In this document: positions 45,703 to 57,775 of the stretch, piece after piece
How positions within the stretch are numbered: the stretch's first letter is position 1
Layout: every line of letters starts with the position of its first letter
Assembly: GCA_012845835.1 (NCBI GenBank)
Contig: JABAKD010000026.1
Coordinates: 12,401,832 to 12,465,831 of the forward strand
Direction of reading: 5' to 3'
Length of the DNA: 64,000 nucleotides
Source of the DNA: Undaria pinnatifida
Lineage: Eukaryota; Sar; Phaeophyceae; Laminariales; Alariaceae
Translations under genes and position numbers: made by a program
Notes under the pieces: generated by a model
What the model was told of the DNA's origin: nothing
Database searches by the model: none
Seen by the model: the letters and a program-made list of their open reading frames with translations, nothing else

Positions 45703-46155
45703 CATAAACAGCAGTGGCCTTATCGAAGAGCCTTTTGCCCTGTATTTCCTGATTTTCTTTGGTTGGTTTGCCTGTTTTTTTCGCTAGTTCCCTCAAAGAA
45801 GTATGCGAAGCGCCCCTGATTTTGGTTCTGCTAAATCTGCTGGTTTATGTTTTGTGGCCCGATTTTCGAAGTTGTTACCAGCTTTTTTTTTTTAACGAAA
45901 ACGAGAGGAAAAGCAGGAAAACCTCAACTCTTCGGTAAGATTAGTCCTACAACCTGATACTATTTTCACAGCGGCAGTGGTGTTGACACTCACAACCGTT
46001 GGAGGGGACTATCATACGGTTGCGATTATTTTCTGGTAAATAAAGTGAAACATGAGCTGTATCCCTGCAACATACCAGTAGCACGTTGTTTGGGCTACGT
46101 TGACAAGTGCCCGAGTACGGTGCGTTGTCGGTGTTTTTGTTTTTTTCGCGGATAA

Positions 46156-46524
46156 GGATCAGGAAAAATATTCCACTCAGCACGCACTGCACGCGGTGAT
46201 TCTGCTGTTGCTGCTGCTGTAGAGGCAACGCCTGTAAACGAGAACGGGGCTAAACAAATGTCGAGAGGCGTGCGCAGCGACCCCGCCGAGGGTCGGAGCA
46301 AACAGGGCAGCGATGAAAGTGAACACCAGAGAAGAAGGGAGACGGCCAATAAGAGAAAACAAAGGATCATTGAGGAGGTGGTGGAGAGGCTTCAGCAACA
46401 GACCGGGCTCTTCCAGCTCAACACTCTACAAGCATGTCATTGCTTCCCTATGCCCCGTGACGCTCTCGATAGCCTTCTCGCCACACAGCGGTTGGGCTGC
46501 ATCAGCAATGGGCTATATAGTTAA
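46156..46524 (+). CDS. Weak candidate exon, unknown charged protein
   Basis: Open from after a TAA at 46153 to 46524; the internal ATG is at 46258. It reads a short Ala run, then a charged, helical stretch (RRRETANKRKQRIIEEVVER) and LQQQTGLFQL. The composition is protein-like, but no domain is recognised, and the ends are not defined by clear splice sites. It could be part of a spliced gene or chance. Confidence 0.22.
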   Translation, partial: GSGKIFHSARTARGDSAVAAAVEATPVNENGAKQMSRGVRSDPAEGRSKQGSDESEHQRRRETANKRKQRIIEEVVERLQQQTGLFQLNTLQACHCFPMPRDALDSLLATQRLGCISNGLYS

Positions 46525-47595
46525 AGTATATCCCTGGTGAATAGTTGGCAGTAGCAGTAGTAGGTCTGCCTTGGATATGAATACCATAGTGCTATATCTG
46601 GTATTCGCGGCATCCGCAGCGCTGCGGCGGCTGGTTTTTGGCAAAACTTAATTGTGCGTCCACTTTTTAATGAACATGAGAGTGCGAGGCTGCACCCATT
46701 TGTTTATTTTTTGCTGCATATGCCAAAAGCGCCCCGTCAAGGGGGGATACTAAATGGGGCTGGTATTCTGAGTCCGTACGGTTAATATGTGCAACGCAGG
46801 TGCCTGTTGGCTAGTGTCTAGAAAACGCAAGTAGTTCTCGGTGGCTAAAACAGGGAACATCAAAATAAGAATTTGCGCGTTCTCGTTCCACGACAATAAG
46901 AAAGTCAGCCTGGGCCTGAAGTTTCAGGCTTATTTTGTCGGAGGACCGTTTTCTGCTGCATAGAGTGCTAATTTCACAAGCAGCAGTCAGAGTGCTTCAT
47001 CACGACCACGCCAGGAGCAGCGCAACTGCAGGGTGTACAACGGACACGAAAAAGGGTGCTCAATAGACACAAAACAATCTGTTCGAGACTATTGATCGTT
47101 GTAGTACTACTGTTGCTACAGAACTGCGGCAGCTGGTCATACTGTTGTGCATAGGCTCTGCGCGCCATTTTTACTTCTACGGGCCACAGTGTAGGTGCGA
47201 GTGTCAAGCGGAAGTTTTCCGGGTGGCGCATATACCTGGGGGGTGTCACATGGAGACAGACCTCTACCTCGAATTTGTATTTGGGGGTATCAGATGGAAC
47301 TAACTGTGTGATGGAGGATACCAATAATTGAATCCACCCCCTGGGATCAGCAATCACGGATACAACACCACAACAAGCAGTGCGGTATCCAGCACCGAAA
47401 TGTACAACCCTGATCTATACCACCACAGCATCCCGCATAGTCTATATGTTAGATGTCGCCGACAACCTGTGCCGCTAGATGCCCATTGCTGTATCGCTGT
47501 CCGCACTTACAGGTGGACTTAAGTTTATGTGTCGCCGCATTTTTTCGAGGGATGTATGTCATTTTACATTTTTGAGGACATGATAGTCGCGAATA
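46525..47595. other. Unassigned sequence
   Basis: No repeat matched and only short frames. Confidence 0.3.
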
Positions 47596-47930
47596 TTTCC
47601 GTGGCAAGCCGCGGCTGCCACGGCGGCACGAAGCAGTCAATGCCGCGGCAAGCCGCGGCGATGCCTGCTGTTACTCACTGTCTGCCGCGGAATTCCCGCG
47701 GTTGCCGCTGCAATCCGCGACAGTGTCCATGACAATCCACGGCACTATTTGCAACGGTTGTCCACGGCAATGTCCACGGTCACACCCATGGCCATGTTCA
47801 CGGCACGCCACGGCTATGTTCACAGCACGACACGGCTATGTCCGCGGGAAAGGGCAATGTACGCGGCAATGTCCAGGGCAATGTCCGCGGCAATGTCCAC
47901 GTCAATTTATGGGGGCAATGTATGCAACGC
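47596..47930 (+). repeat. CCGCGGCAATGTC-type minisatellite, left arm
   Basis: Irregular 9-18 bp units built on GCAATGTCCGCGGCAATGTC and CCACGGC variants. The second block at 48255-48450 contains the complement of these units, so the blocks face each other. Confidence 0.7.
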
Positions 47931-48254
47931 ATAAGGAGAACAGCATTGGTGTGAGTCCTGACAACGTCGGTTACTCCACCGGAGAGGGTATTGTTACCAC
48001 CCACCTGCGATGTTGGCAAGGATAATTGTGGTCACCACCCTTCCCGTCCCAAAGGCCGCATTTGGTGGTCCCGGAAACATGTACGAGGTATACGGGACGT
48101 CCGTTTCTATACGATACTACCAGGCACTGTATAAATACCATACAACAAGTGTAAAATTGCAATGCCTTAAAACTTCGGAATCGATGTTTCAGTGATGATC
48201 ACCATTGCGGCTATGTAGCATTGGCTGGTGATCCTAACGTTCAGGCGTTGAAAT

Positions 48255-48450
48255 CATTGCCGCGGAAATAGCCGCCGCGGACAATGCCGCGGACATTGCC
48301 GCGGAACTTGCCGCAGACATCACCTTAGGCATTGCCGTGGACATTGCCGTGGACATGGCCGCGGACATTGACACGGACATGACCGCGGACACGACCGTGG
48401 CAATCCGTGGCAATACCCGCGTGTTGTCACACGAACATGTCCGCGGCTAT
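48255..48450 (-). repeat. CCGCGGACATTGC-type minisatellite, right arm
   Basis: Units such as GCCGCGGACATTGCCGCGGA, the complement of the left-arm units, about 330 bp away. The two arms could fold into a long imperfect hairpin around 47931-48254. Confidence 0.7.
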
Positions 48451-51400
48451 CCGCGAAAAAGCATGTAAAAACCCTTGGTTTTTTCGAACGCAGCCCGTAG
48501 CTCTCAAATCAAGTGGGGATGATTGATTGCACAAATCCTATAACAGCAGCAGAAACAGCGGCACATGTTGCTCTTGGTCGGTAGAAGACTTCGTCCGTCT
48601 CCGTCACGACGGGCACTACTGCAGTATTTTCTGGCTTTTGTTGCAGTCCGTTACGATAATTTTATGCTCACCATGGTGCATACCAGTCTCGGGTACACTA
48701 CAACTCGTATATAGACTACTCATTCAACAACGAACGGTAGGCGCGAGGCGCGCGAGGGATTCCACTTTGATGCCAACAACAACGAACGCGTTGACCTCGA
48801 ACGTCCATGTGCAGTACACACATACCACAATCACATTCAAGATTGATGATGCCTGGCACACAATAAAACAAAATCACACGCAATATTCGTGAGGCGCGTA
48901 CTCTGCATGCAATATACCTGGTAACCATATTCGATATTGATGCCTTGGACCTCGTACACAACAGACACATGCGGTGGTCGTGAGGCGGGCACTGCACATG
49001 ACGAGCGTGCAGCAGTGACACAACTACATAGTCTAGTCTATAGTCTAATATTTATTTAGCAGATAATACAACAAGGTGTACTCTACTAACTGCTGTAGTG
49101 CCGCGATCGCCCACTCCTACGCAAAGTACATAGACTAGACTAGACTAGTTCAGTAGTATCGCGTATAGACTAGCCCAACAGACAACAGCATGTATGTGGT
49201 GTATTCGTTCTACTATCGAGCACCATACCCTATACTGACTCTGACACCGAGGGTCTTCGTAGGGCAGCTGGTCTGGAGGGATGGCGGGCGGGGGGGGGGT
49301 TGCTACAACAACAACAACAACAAACAAACGGCGATGTATTGCATATTTATTCGTTTCTCATTGACTACGAATATATAGACTATAGCTGGTGTCGAGAAAC
49401 GCAATGCGCTGCGAGCCGATATCCCGTAACTTCTATAGTGTCCGGGAGCGCGCGTTTTGTTATATACGAGGACACAGCAACCAGCGCGACTCGCAGCGAG
49501 ACCCGACAACCTTCTAAATTACAGCACGACATCTCGAAACTCGACAACAAACAGACACGTTTGACGAAGGCAGCAGGCGGGAATAAAAGATCGCACAACA
49601 ACACGTGACACTTCGAAACGGCATAGGTCACGCCGCATGTGACATGTCTATATCCAAAACATATTTTTCTTTTGGTACTAACTGTCTTGTGAACAGAGGA
49701 AATAAATCATCATCAGGTTAGACATGATATAATATCGTTCGTATAATGCGAGTATATCTTTTAATCTTTTCCGGACAAGTCCCATTCTATATACTTTCAA
49801 CATGTTCGTGACACTATCGACACAAAAATAACGCCATTAAAATTCAATATCAATGTTTAAACGTATTTTACATTTAACACCACAGCAGTGGTGCGATCTC
49901 TGGGGTCTCCAGTTTCGTTTTTCTCAGGTTTTCCTCCAGTTTCCCGTTTATTCTCGTACATCTTCTGTGCTGTTCTCCGATTACCGAATTACTTACTGGT
50001 TGGCGCAGACCCATCCGCCAAAACCTAAAAACACACAGCAGTTGTTGACAGCTGCGCTCGGTACTCCGCCACCCTGCACGCGCTCAGGCTGCCCTCATTC
50101 CGCTTCTGCCTGCGACTATCATCCCCCCCTCCTGCCCTGCCGTCATTGCGAATTCGTGAAGCGCTGTGTGCGGAATCGCGTGGAGGCCTATACGCCCTCT
50201 CGTGTTTTATTACACAGCCAGCCAGACATCTACGAGCACAGCATAAAATAGCCAGGGCTTTTGGAGTGTACGTACCGGATTTGCACACTGCTGCTGCTGC
50301 TGCGCTGGTGGGCGTTCGGTTGGAGGGCAAAGGTTTGCCGTTTGGGCACCCCTGCACGGTGGTACTGCGAGTGAGTGCTATCTCAGAGGTGAGACGATCG
50401 CGGAGGGCAACGAGCCACTAGAGTTGGCCAAGAACTTTTTGGCATGAAACAATAATTGGAGGAGCAAACTCCGATCAACACTACGTATCACCTACAAATA
50501 AACACCACAAAGTTCGAGTCAAGTTCGAATATCTAACTAAGTCAAACGCAGGTGAAGGTCGCAGTCCACCTGTTCTTTGTATCGGGCATGCTCAAGACCC
50601 AACAATCTACAGGCAGTCGGAGACCGCCATCACTTAGCGTTATCGTGCATAGCTCGAGGCAATTCCTCAGCGCACGCGCGGAGTTCGAACGGTTCCCGTA
50701 GCAGCAACATCTTACATAACCTGCATATGTACCAATACGTCGGGTATACATGGTATAGTCGGGCACGTGTGGTAAAATGACCACAACATATAAATGACTA
50801 ACCAGTGCATGCACTCAGACCAACATTTTGTTTCTGTCGCAATGCTGCATACATGTAAATGCCAACCACTGTTGCTGTCCACATAGTACCCGCCCCTGCC
50901 TTTCCTCTGTGAGGAGATAGCAGAGGCGGTTTGTCGACTTTTAGCTGGCCGACTAAAAGGAGAGAGATGGCGGGTGGAGGGTGGCGGTATTCCCATGTCG
51001 AGAGCGGCCATCCTGTGGGCCTATACAGCAGTACGACAAGAAGTTGGAAAAAGTATCAACTAATGTTTTTTATACTTGACATTTAGTATTTGTATAGTCT
51101 AGAGTAGTAAAGATTTAAAAGTGCCCCCGCGATGCAGCCCTCTGAAAGATGAAACATGCGACTGCTCCTTCATACACCTCTCTTTAGTCTCTACGTCTTT
51201 ATGGTAACAACCAGCGGCACCCGCGCCACCACCACCCACACAAGCATGCAAAAGCGAGATCCGAGTGGGTGGATGCTGTTGGCTGTTGGTATCTCGGGCT
51301 AGTAGAGGCGGCATGCCGACTGTGGCCAGCAGTGTTGCTCGGCACCGCCATGAAAATGATGATGGTCGTCGTGGTGGTGTTTTCTTTTCAGCAAGTAAAT

Positions 51401-52341
51401 TATACCTGTATCTCTCGCGCTCGGCATTTTTTGTGTTATTTTCTGATTTTTTAGTTTGTCTATTTTGGTGTGTCGATGCAATCTCGAGACCAGCGATGCT
51501 GCTGCCGCTGTGCTGCCGCTGCTGTTGGCTGTGACCGTTGCACCCTGTATCATATAAACACTGCAGGCTAGTGAAGTACCACGTACTTCTACCAAGCCCG
51601 TCCAACTACATCGGAAAATCACACAATCACGCTGCTACTATACCAACCACGCACTCGTACGTACTTACAGCTTTGATTCAAGACCTTGTGGCGTGGATAG
51701 CCGTGGCCGTAGTGTTTCTGTCGAAGCTTTACCCTCCCCACCTACAGTTTTTTTTTTTCTTATTAACTGTTAATAGTAGCTCGTACTCGAGGCGTTTTTC
51801 GTTTTTGTGGATTCAACAATTTTACCCTTTTTACCCACTACCTACTAGACTGGTGAGAGGTTTTACTCCCGGCGGCCTGCTGAGCAATCCGTGGTCACAG
51901 ACCACAGAGTTCCACGTGCAATGTCCATCCATCCCCCCTCGAGTATACTTGCCTTCGTTTTTGCCCCCCGTAGGCCCACTGCTCTTGTTTTTTTTTTTCT
52001 TGTTTCGCTCTTCCCATGTATTATATTTGCACATTTGCTCCTTTCTCGCTAGGAGTAACTTAAACCCGGGGTCACTAGGCAGGCTCTTTTCCCCCCTCCC
52101 CTGTTTACTTTTACTTTTCTTTCCTTTCCTTTCCTTTTCCGTTTTTTTTTTTCTCCCTTTCTTCTCTCTTCTTTCTTTCCCTTTATCTTCTCTTTTCTTT
52201 GTTTCTTTTTTCTATTGTCCAAATGACTTGCGTCTGTCGTGCGTATGCGTAGTGAGTCTTTCTTGGGTGGCAAAGCGGTATAGTCGGTTTTTCCAGGCGC
52301 GAGTAATGAGACGTACGCACCGGTATGGACCTGGCACATCG
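48451..52341. other. Unassigned sequence
   Basis: Short frames only. A frame at 50146-50371 (plus) ends at a GA|GTGAGT donor-like site near 50370 and has a partly protein-like C-terminus, but no ATG-defined start and no domain. ACTAG-type tandem repeats lie near 49133-49150, and there are CT-rich runs at 52090-52215. Confidence 0.3.
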
Positions 52342-52548
52342 TAGACTGACTCCCGATTTCACTTTTTTACTCCGTATGTTTCTGGTGGAGGCATGAATTG
52401 CGTCAGCTGTGATATATGCGTGTACCACCTTGGGTTGTTCGTGTTTTTCCCCTGGGGTATTCCTCAGCTCCAGAGTGACTGGAGCCTGTCCTGTGACCTC
52501 GGACTTGATTATGCGAGTTAATGTAAGAACAACAACAACAACAACTAT
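52342..52548 (+). mobile_element. Repeat E, inverted second copy
   Basis: Runs GACTGACTCCCGATTTCACT, GTTTCTGGTGGAGGCATGAA, GGTATTCCTCAGCTCCAGAG, ATGCGAGTTAATGT and ends in (AAC)n. It is the reverse complement of 45508-45702, and in both copies the simple repeat is at the same end. Confidence 0.65.
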
Positions 52549-52682
52549 TATACGGTGGTGCGCGCCTTCATGTTTGTGGCTGGAAGATTCAGAACTTTCT
52601 TTTTGTGAAATCGCGTTGAATTGTGCATCTTTTTTTTTTTTTTTTTTTTTTTTTTTCATCTACAGCAGTCTAGTTATATGGA

Positions 52683-52980
52683 ACAACCGGTCGCCCCGGT
52701 GGCGTACCAGGTTATCCTCGAGCCTGGTATAGGTCAGTTTCGTGAGTTCGAGCCCCGCCGAGTGCATACTCGTATAAATTCGTTGGGACTTTTTCTTGTG
52801 GACAAATTGACTTGCGGAAAGCGCGAGAGCGTGAGTTAGCAACATTCGATGTACAATCGACGAGCAGTGGGATTGCTGAACCCTATGCGTGATAAAAATT
52901 GAAGGCAAGAACCGGGGAGGAGAAGGGATGACACCTGTGACCACGGCTTGTCCAGAAGCTGGAAAGTAAAAGTGTGCTGG
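52683..52980 (+). mobile_element. tRNA-derived SINE-like copy 4 (most complete)
   Basis: Starts ACCGGTCGCCCCGGTGGCG (A-box region), with GTGAGTTCGAGCCCCGC (B-box) about 55 nt on. It has a unique body through GAAAGCGCGAGAGCGTGAGT and AATCGACGAGCAGTGGGATT, and ends TGTGACCACGGCTTGTCCAG, AAGCTGGAAAGTA. At about 298 bp it defines the family; copies 1-3 are partial. It would be transcribed by RNA polymerase III and mobilised by a LINE in trans. Confidence 0.7.
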
Positions 52981-52984
52981 AACA

Positions 52985-54825
52985 TCCACTTGATACGTAA
53001 TCAACTCGTATTGCCTAACGAATTCGTCTCCTGGTGAATACCGTGGTACTGCTCGTGACCACAGCAGCCGACAGCGACAGCACATACAAAATAATAACAG
53101 ATAGTGTGTAAGAAATTGGAATTGGGAGTTGAGAAATTTTATAACTGGGTTTGAACCATTCACGAACATATGAAATACTTTTATACTGATGATGGTATAA
53201 ACCCTGCTTTATGGTTTGAGTTGACACGTCGGGGGTTCGTGTCGTACGCGTTTTGAGGTCAAACTTCGTACTTGAATTTTGAACAGAATACTCTGTTTTG
53301 GTGCAATGACCTTTATATCGGGTTAAGAACTCGGGACTCGCACTGAAATCAGCAGGATACTGCTGAAAGACCTAATTGTCTACCTGGTAGCTACCAGTTC
53401 AGAAATTTGGGACACGAGCAATGTAGATGCAAGAACAAATTTGAAATTGAAAATTGTATACACAAAGGAAATCTGGAGTTTGCGGAGAGGTACTGAATCG
53501 TTCGTAGGATGGGAAAAAGGGGATGGGAAGATGGCCAGAATTCTGGGGGGTTCAGTTGGTTGAGGTGGAGAGACAGAGAGGCGGGGAAGAGTTGAGAGAG
53601 ACAGGCGGAAAACTCGGTCATTTCTAACCCTGATATCGTAAACCTTGCACTATTATTATTTTAATTGTAATAATGGCAAGTACCCGTGGTAAGCAATATC
53701 TCGTCGCGTAACAATCGTTTACGAGTGTTCATTGCTTGGTCGTTGCCTTTTTTTTCCCTTGGTGTCGAGATGGAGTTTTTTACTTGTGCCAGCTCCATAG
53801 AACGATGTGGAGGACGTGGGGTGGCTTGTGCGAGTCCCGCCAATTGCTTTTGAAAACCTCAGCACTAACCCCACTCTCAAGGAAGCAGCAGCAGCGGAGC
53901 CTAAAGGCTTCGTAGTTTGTGGTTGTAAGGCTTTGTTTAACAACCTTTTGTGATACATGCTTGTTGTGTTTATATGTTTGTACCAAATGGAGCAGGGACT
54001 AACAGCATAACCAGATCACCAGTTTTCGTAGCCGCGAGTGCGTGGGCTGAGAGCGTGGGCCTAATTCTACAGACTTCTCAAAACGTAATATACTGTTCTA
54101 CACGCAATGTCATATCAAACCTGTTATAATCCCAGAACAAAGAGTTCTTTTTCTTTTAAAATATAATCGTACGAGTATGTACTGCAACGAAGTGCCAACA
54201 TATGATCCAAAGTTTTGGGCCTGCCATGCCCTGATGGCACTTTGAATTTTTGTGTCTGTGATCGGATCGGCGAAGGCGCTGCTAGAAAGAGGACCCGTAC
54301 CATCCGAAGTTGTTTTAGTGGGGGTAGTGTTGGTAATGCTGGTTGTGGTGATGGTGGTAAGTCGTTGGGCGCTCTCGCTGCGTTAGCGCGACGCTAACGG
54401 TAAAATAGGCGTCAATTGGTGTCAGTCAAAGATAAAGCACTAGTCCATCCACCGCGTCAGCACGTATGGTACTAAATGAACATATTTTTGCTGATATTTA
54501 CGACCTTGTTACGTTGTATTCAAATCAAGAACTTGTTGCGCGAAACCATTTTCCACACCTCGGTTTGCGACGCGAGACACGAGACGACAAAATTACATCG
54601 TAAATTGTAAATTGGGGTATGGCAACCTGACGTCAGCGAAGGAAGGAAATATCCTGCGGTACGACCCCCCGCGCTGACCGCCGCGAGACAACCTAGCCGT
54701 ACATCACAGGAGCACCCGTGGCAAACCTAAAACATGAAGCAGCACAAAGCCAATGGCAGCAGCGGCAGCTGCCTCGGGAGCAGTCGGTTGCGTACTTGGC
54801 CGTGAGAGACCCTACATAATTTTAT
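52985..54825. other. Unassigned sequence
   Basis: Short frames only and no long repeat matched. Confidence 0.3.
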
Positions 54826-54829
54826 CAGT

Positions 54830-54915
54830 GTGCGAGTAATCATTCGTGATATATATGGTACCTTCGATCTCACAGCTGGAGTGTATTTTCATTTTAATAA
54901 TATATGGTACGGGAA
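54830..54915 (+). repeat. Repeat D end, fragment
   Basis: Contains CTTCGATCTCACAGCTGGAG followed by TGTATTTTCATTTTAATAAT, the distal ~45 bp of repeat D. The start of the MSFD-type frame is lost. Confidence 0.5.
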
Positions 54916-55639
54916 AGGGCCGGCCTGCACCAAGCGGCCAGCGGTGGACAAAACTAGCCGCGTATGCTCTTTGCTGCCTGCCTGGCTCTCGCGCGAGAGC
55001 CCGTGCGTGGTTAGGGCGGTGTCATCGCGTCATGACGTTACATCTTTCCACCTGTCCGGCTGTTCGATGCTAAGAGCTACAGGGTATGACGTCAACGCGC
55101 CCTCTTTCTTACTATCATAGCCCTTTCATACCATAACACAACAGATGTAAGAACGCCTCTGCATTACCGTCACATTCCGCACAGGGTTTGTTGTTGTTTA
55201 TCCTCAGACGAATAGGGAAAAATAAAGCTTGAGCTCACCACAATGCCACGTATTTTCATACGCGCCGTGTGTCAATTAAACTCAATTGCATTCGCAATCC
55301 AGTCCGGTGATAGCTGGCCTATCCTTGTCCGTGGTAGTGACAGCGCGAGCTGTCCCTGCCGGCGGTTCCCGTTTGCTACTCCAGCAGCGTAAGCTGCCGC
55401 GGCATACGGAGTATGCCGAGTATGCCGACCCGACGTGTGTCGGTGTGCACAGGAGCATCGTGCCTGTTCGCAGGGCAATCACAGTTCAACCGTTACTTAT
55501 GTCAAATACCTGCTACACACGCAAGAATCGTTCAAACCCCCGGCAAGAATCTCCTAGTTTTATCCACACCGAGGGGGACCAACACAACTTTTTCCCCCTT
55601 TCTGTTTTCATTTTTTCGCACCCGTGCCGGTAATTGAGG

Positions 55640-56700
55640 CGATGGTGTCGATGATGTCGGTATGGACACCGTCGAAAATGCAACATGTAGAGGATAGACC
55701 AGGCAGCAACGCTCCTAAACCTGTTGTAGTTGTTGCCTTCGGAACCCAGTTTGGCTGCTGCCCCGACGCCGGCTGGGTGGCGTCGTCTGCTTTGTTGCAG
55801 CGTTTTTTCTCGCTCAATTGTTGGGCTTCGTTTTGGCACTCGGCATGGGAGTGACGATGATGGTATTGGCGCCACTGCTGCCGAGAGAAACAGATCGCAG
55901 GTGATATCATAGGCCACGCGGCAACGCTCCTAAACTCTTACATCAGTAGGGTCATTCGGAAGCCAATGTGGTCGCTGCCCCTGATGTTAGTTGGATGGCG
56001 TCATCTGCTCTGTGTGTTATTAACATTAAACTGATACTTTCACTCATGTACATACATCCAGCACGATCAGTGCCCGTGCCGATGCCTCCTACAGAGAGGC
56101 GAGCTCTGTGGCCACAAACTACGAGACATACGCATTATATATACAGCAACGTGATTTGGCCATGCAATACCAACCGCAATGAACACGCGGGCGAGAATAA
56201 TATTCAAGCCAGCACACCAGACTATGCGGTGTGTGTTGTCTTCAGTAAAACAGCACAAGAAGGAAACGATAATGTTAAGGACAAACAGGAAAACAATCGG
56301 AGACAGAGGGAAACAGGATGCTACAAAAAAAAGAAAAAATAAACGCAACAGCCAACCAGCAACTAGACATGACATGCATCCATGAATCCATCCCATCACC
56401 ATCGGGGGCAGCAACCCTATTGGGTTTTCAATGACCTGCTAGGTAGGAGTAGGAACAAGGGTCTTATCACCTGCGCACTGTCTCTGACGACAGTCATGCC
56501 CATTCCCGATAAAATTACGAAGCTTGGCAATAAAGCAAGCAAAGCAAAGCAGGTGGCACCACCCAGCCGGCGTTAGGGCAGCACCAACACTGGGTTCCGA
56601 ATGCAACTACTAGAGGGTTAGGAGCTTTGCTGCGTGGCCTGTCGTCTACATACTGCATTTACGACGGCGGTGTCCATACCGACATCATCGCCTCCACAGC
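55640..56700. mobile_element. Long fold-back (nested inverted repeats)
   Basis: Two nested inverted pairs. The outer pair is 55640-55830 against 56520-56700 (GATGATGTCGGTATGGACAC, TTCGGAACCCAGT, GACGCCGGCTGGGTGG and their complements). The inner pair is about 55915-56010 against 56370-56460. The outer arms are about 75% alike by eye. The loop (56010-56370) has a related copy at about 58600-58900. No protein is encoded, so it is either a non-autonomous DNA element or a secondary fold-back. Confidence 0.55.
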
Positions 56701-56794
56701 CCCCAAGCCAAGGGTACACGAAAGGAAGCGGCAAAGCTAAAACGGAACATATAAATTGTGAAAAAAACTCACCCACATAGAGTATTTTACAAGT

Positions 56795-56884
56795 ACCAAC
56801 CACGCAGCTTGCAAAGATGAGTATTGACCCGAAATTCGTCGAACTCACGGCTGACGTTCCTGAAATATTTTCATTAAATATATG
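56795..56884 (+). repeat. Divergent relative of the repeat D end
   Basis: GCTTGCAAAGATGAGTATTG leads into a frame reading MSIDPKFVELTADVPEIFS that ends at a TGA at 56882. The closest match is 35770-35880 (inverted). Confidence 0.5.
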
Positions 56885-57154
56885 AAAGGACGAAGAAAGC
56901 TTGTGTTGCTCGGAATTGTTGCCTGTCTGTTGTTCTGTGTTTTTTCGTTCATGTGAAGTCCTGTTTCGCTCTTTTAGTCCTTTTGCTTTTCCGTTTTCTA
57001 CTTTCTTATTCATCTTTTATTTTCTTCCTTGTTTTCGTTGCAAATAGTCTGGTGTGCTGGCTTTCATATTTTGTTTTTCTGCCCGCGTGCTCATTTCGGT
57101 TGGCATTACATGTCCAAACCACCTTTCTAGATGTGGTATCTTGCATGTTCTATA

Positions 57155-57775
57155 TGCTTCATCGCCTAGACCTAGCACCACGCGTATATCAAACCCCTAC
57201 ATATATGCGACCCAAACCTGTTAGAAACCCTTTTGCTTCCCCCCCCCCCCTACCACACACCCACCCCCTCGAACACTCCGCCCTCTCCTCACTGTTTGTA
57301 CGACCTATGTGATATACATGATATACTGGTGCATTCCTTCCAAAACCGTCAGATTCATTTTTTTGCAGTTTCCACGCACAGATTGAGTTGCCCCGCCCGT
57401 CCCCCCGCCCCTCCCCTTTCCCCCGCTCCCTCTTGTTCAAACCCAGGCCCCCACGCCCTTAAAAAACTCCGCCCTCCCCTCACCGGTTATACGACTTACA
57501 GGATACACTTGATAAACTGATGCATTTCCTTCCACAGCTGTCAGATTTTGTCCCCATCGAAAACGGGTTTTATAGTTTGCTCGCAAAGGCTGACTAACAT
57601 CACCCTGTTGACCCTGATAGCTACACTGTAGTTCCAAGGGGAGTCGCCGACCTATATCCTTAATGAGGACACACAACCCGTAATACGCGGGATCGGAGTA
57701 TCACACACAGCTTGCAAAGATGAGTTTCGACAAAATCTTCGATCTTACAGATGGGATGTATTTTTTAGTTTTATA
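57155..57775 (+). repeat. Repeat D, long copy 1
   Basis: Order: ATCGCCTAGACCTAGCACCA, C-runs, CCTTCCAAAACCGTCAGATT, CACAGATTGAGTTGCCCCGC, CGGTTATACGACTTACAGGA, GGGGAGTCGCCGACCTATAT, GAGTATCACACACAGCTTGC, then the frame MSFDKIFDLTDGMYFLVLY to a stop. It is colinear with 62465-63062 at about 85% identity. An internal ~190-bp sub-unit is repeated twice. Confidence 0.75.

Noticed and set aside
47596-48450. A CRISPR-like array
   Set aside because: There are no constant repeats with unique spacers; the units are short irregular minisatellite variants in eukaryotic-type DNA.
51538-52344. A 268-codon plus-strand frame
   Set aside because: It runs through poly-T and CT-rich low-complexity sequence; the translation is Phe/Leu/Ser-rich with no domain.
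52183-52659. A 158-codon minus-strand frame
   Set aside because: It starts in a poly-T tract (poly-Lys start) and runs through repeat E; it is not a gene.
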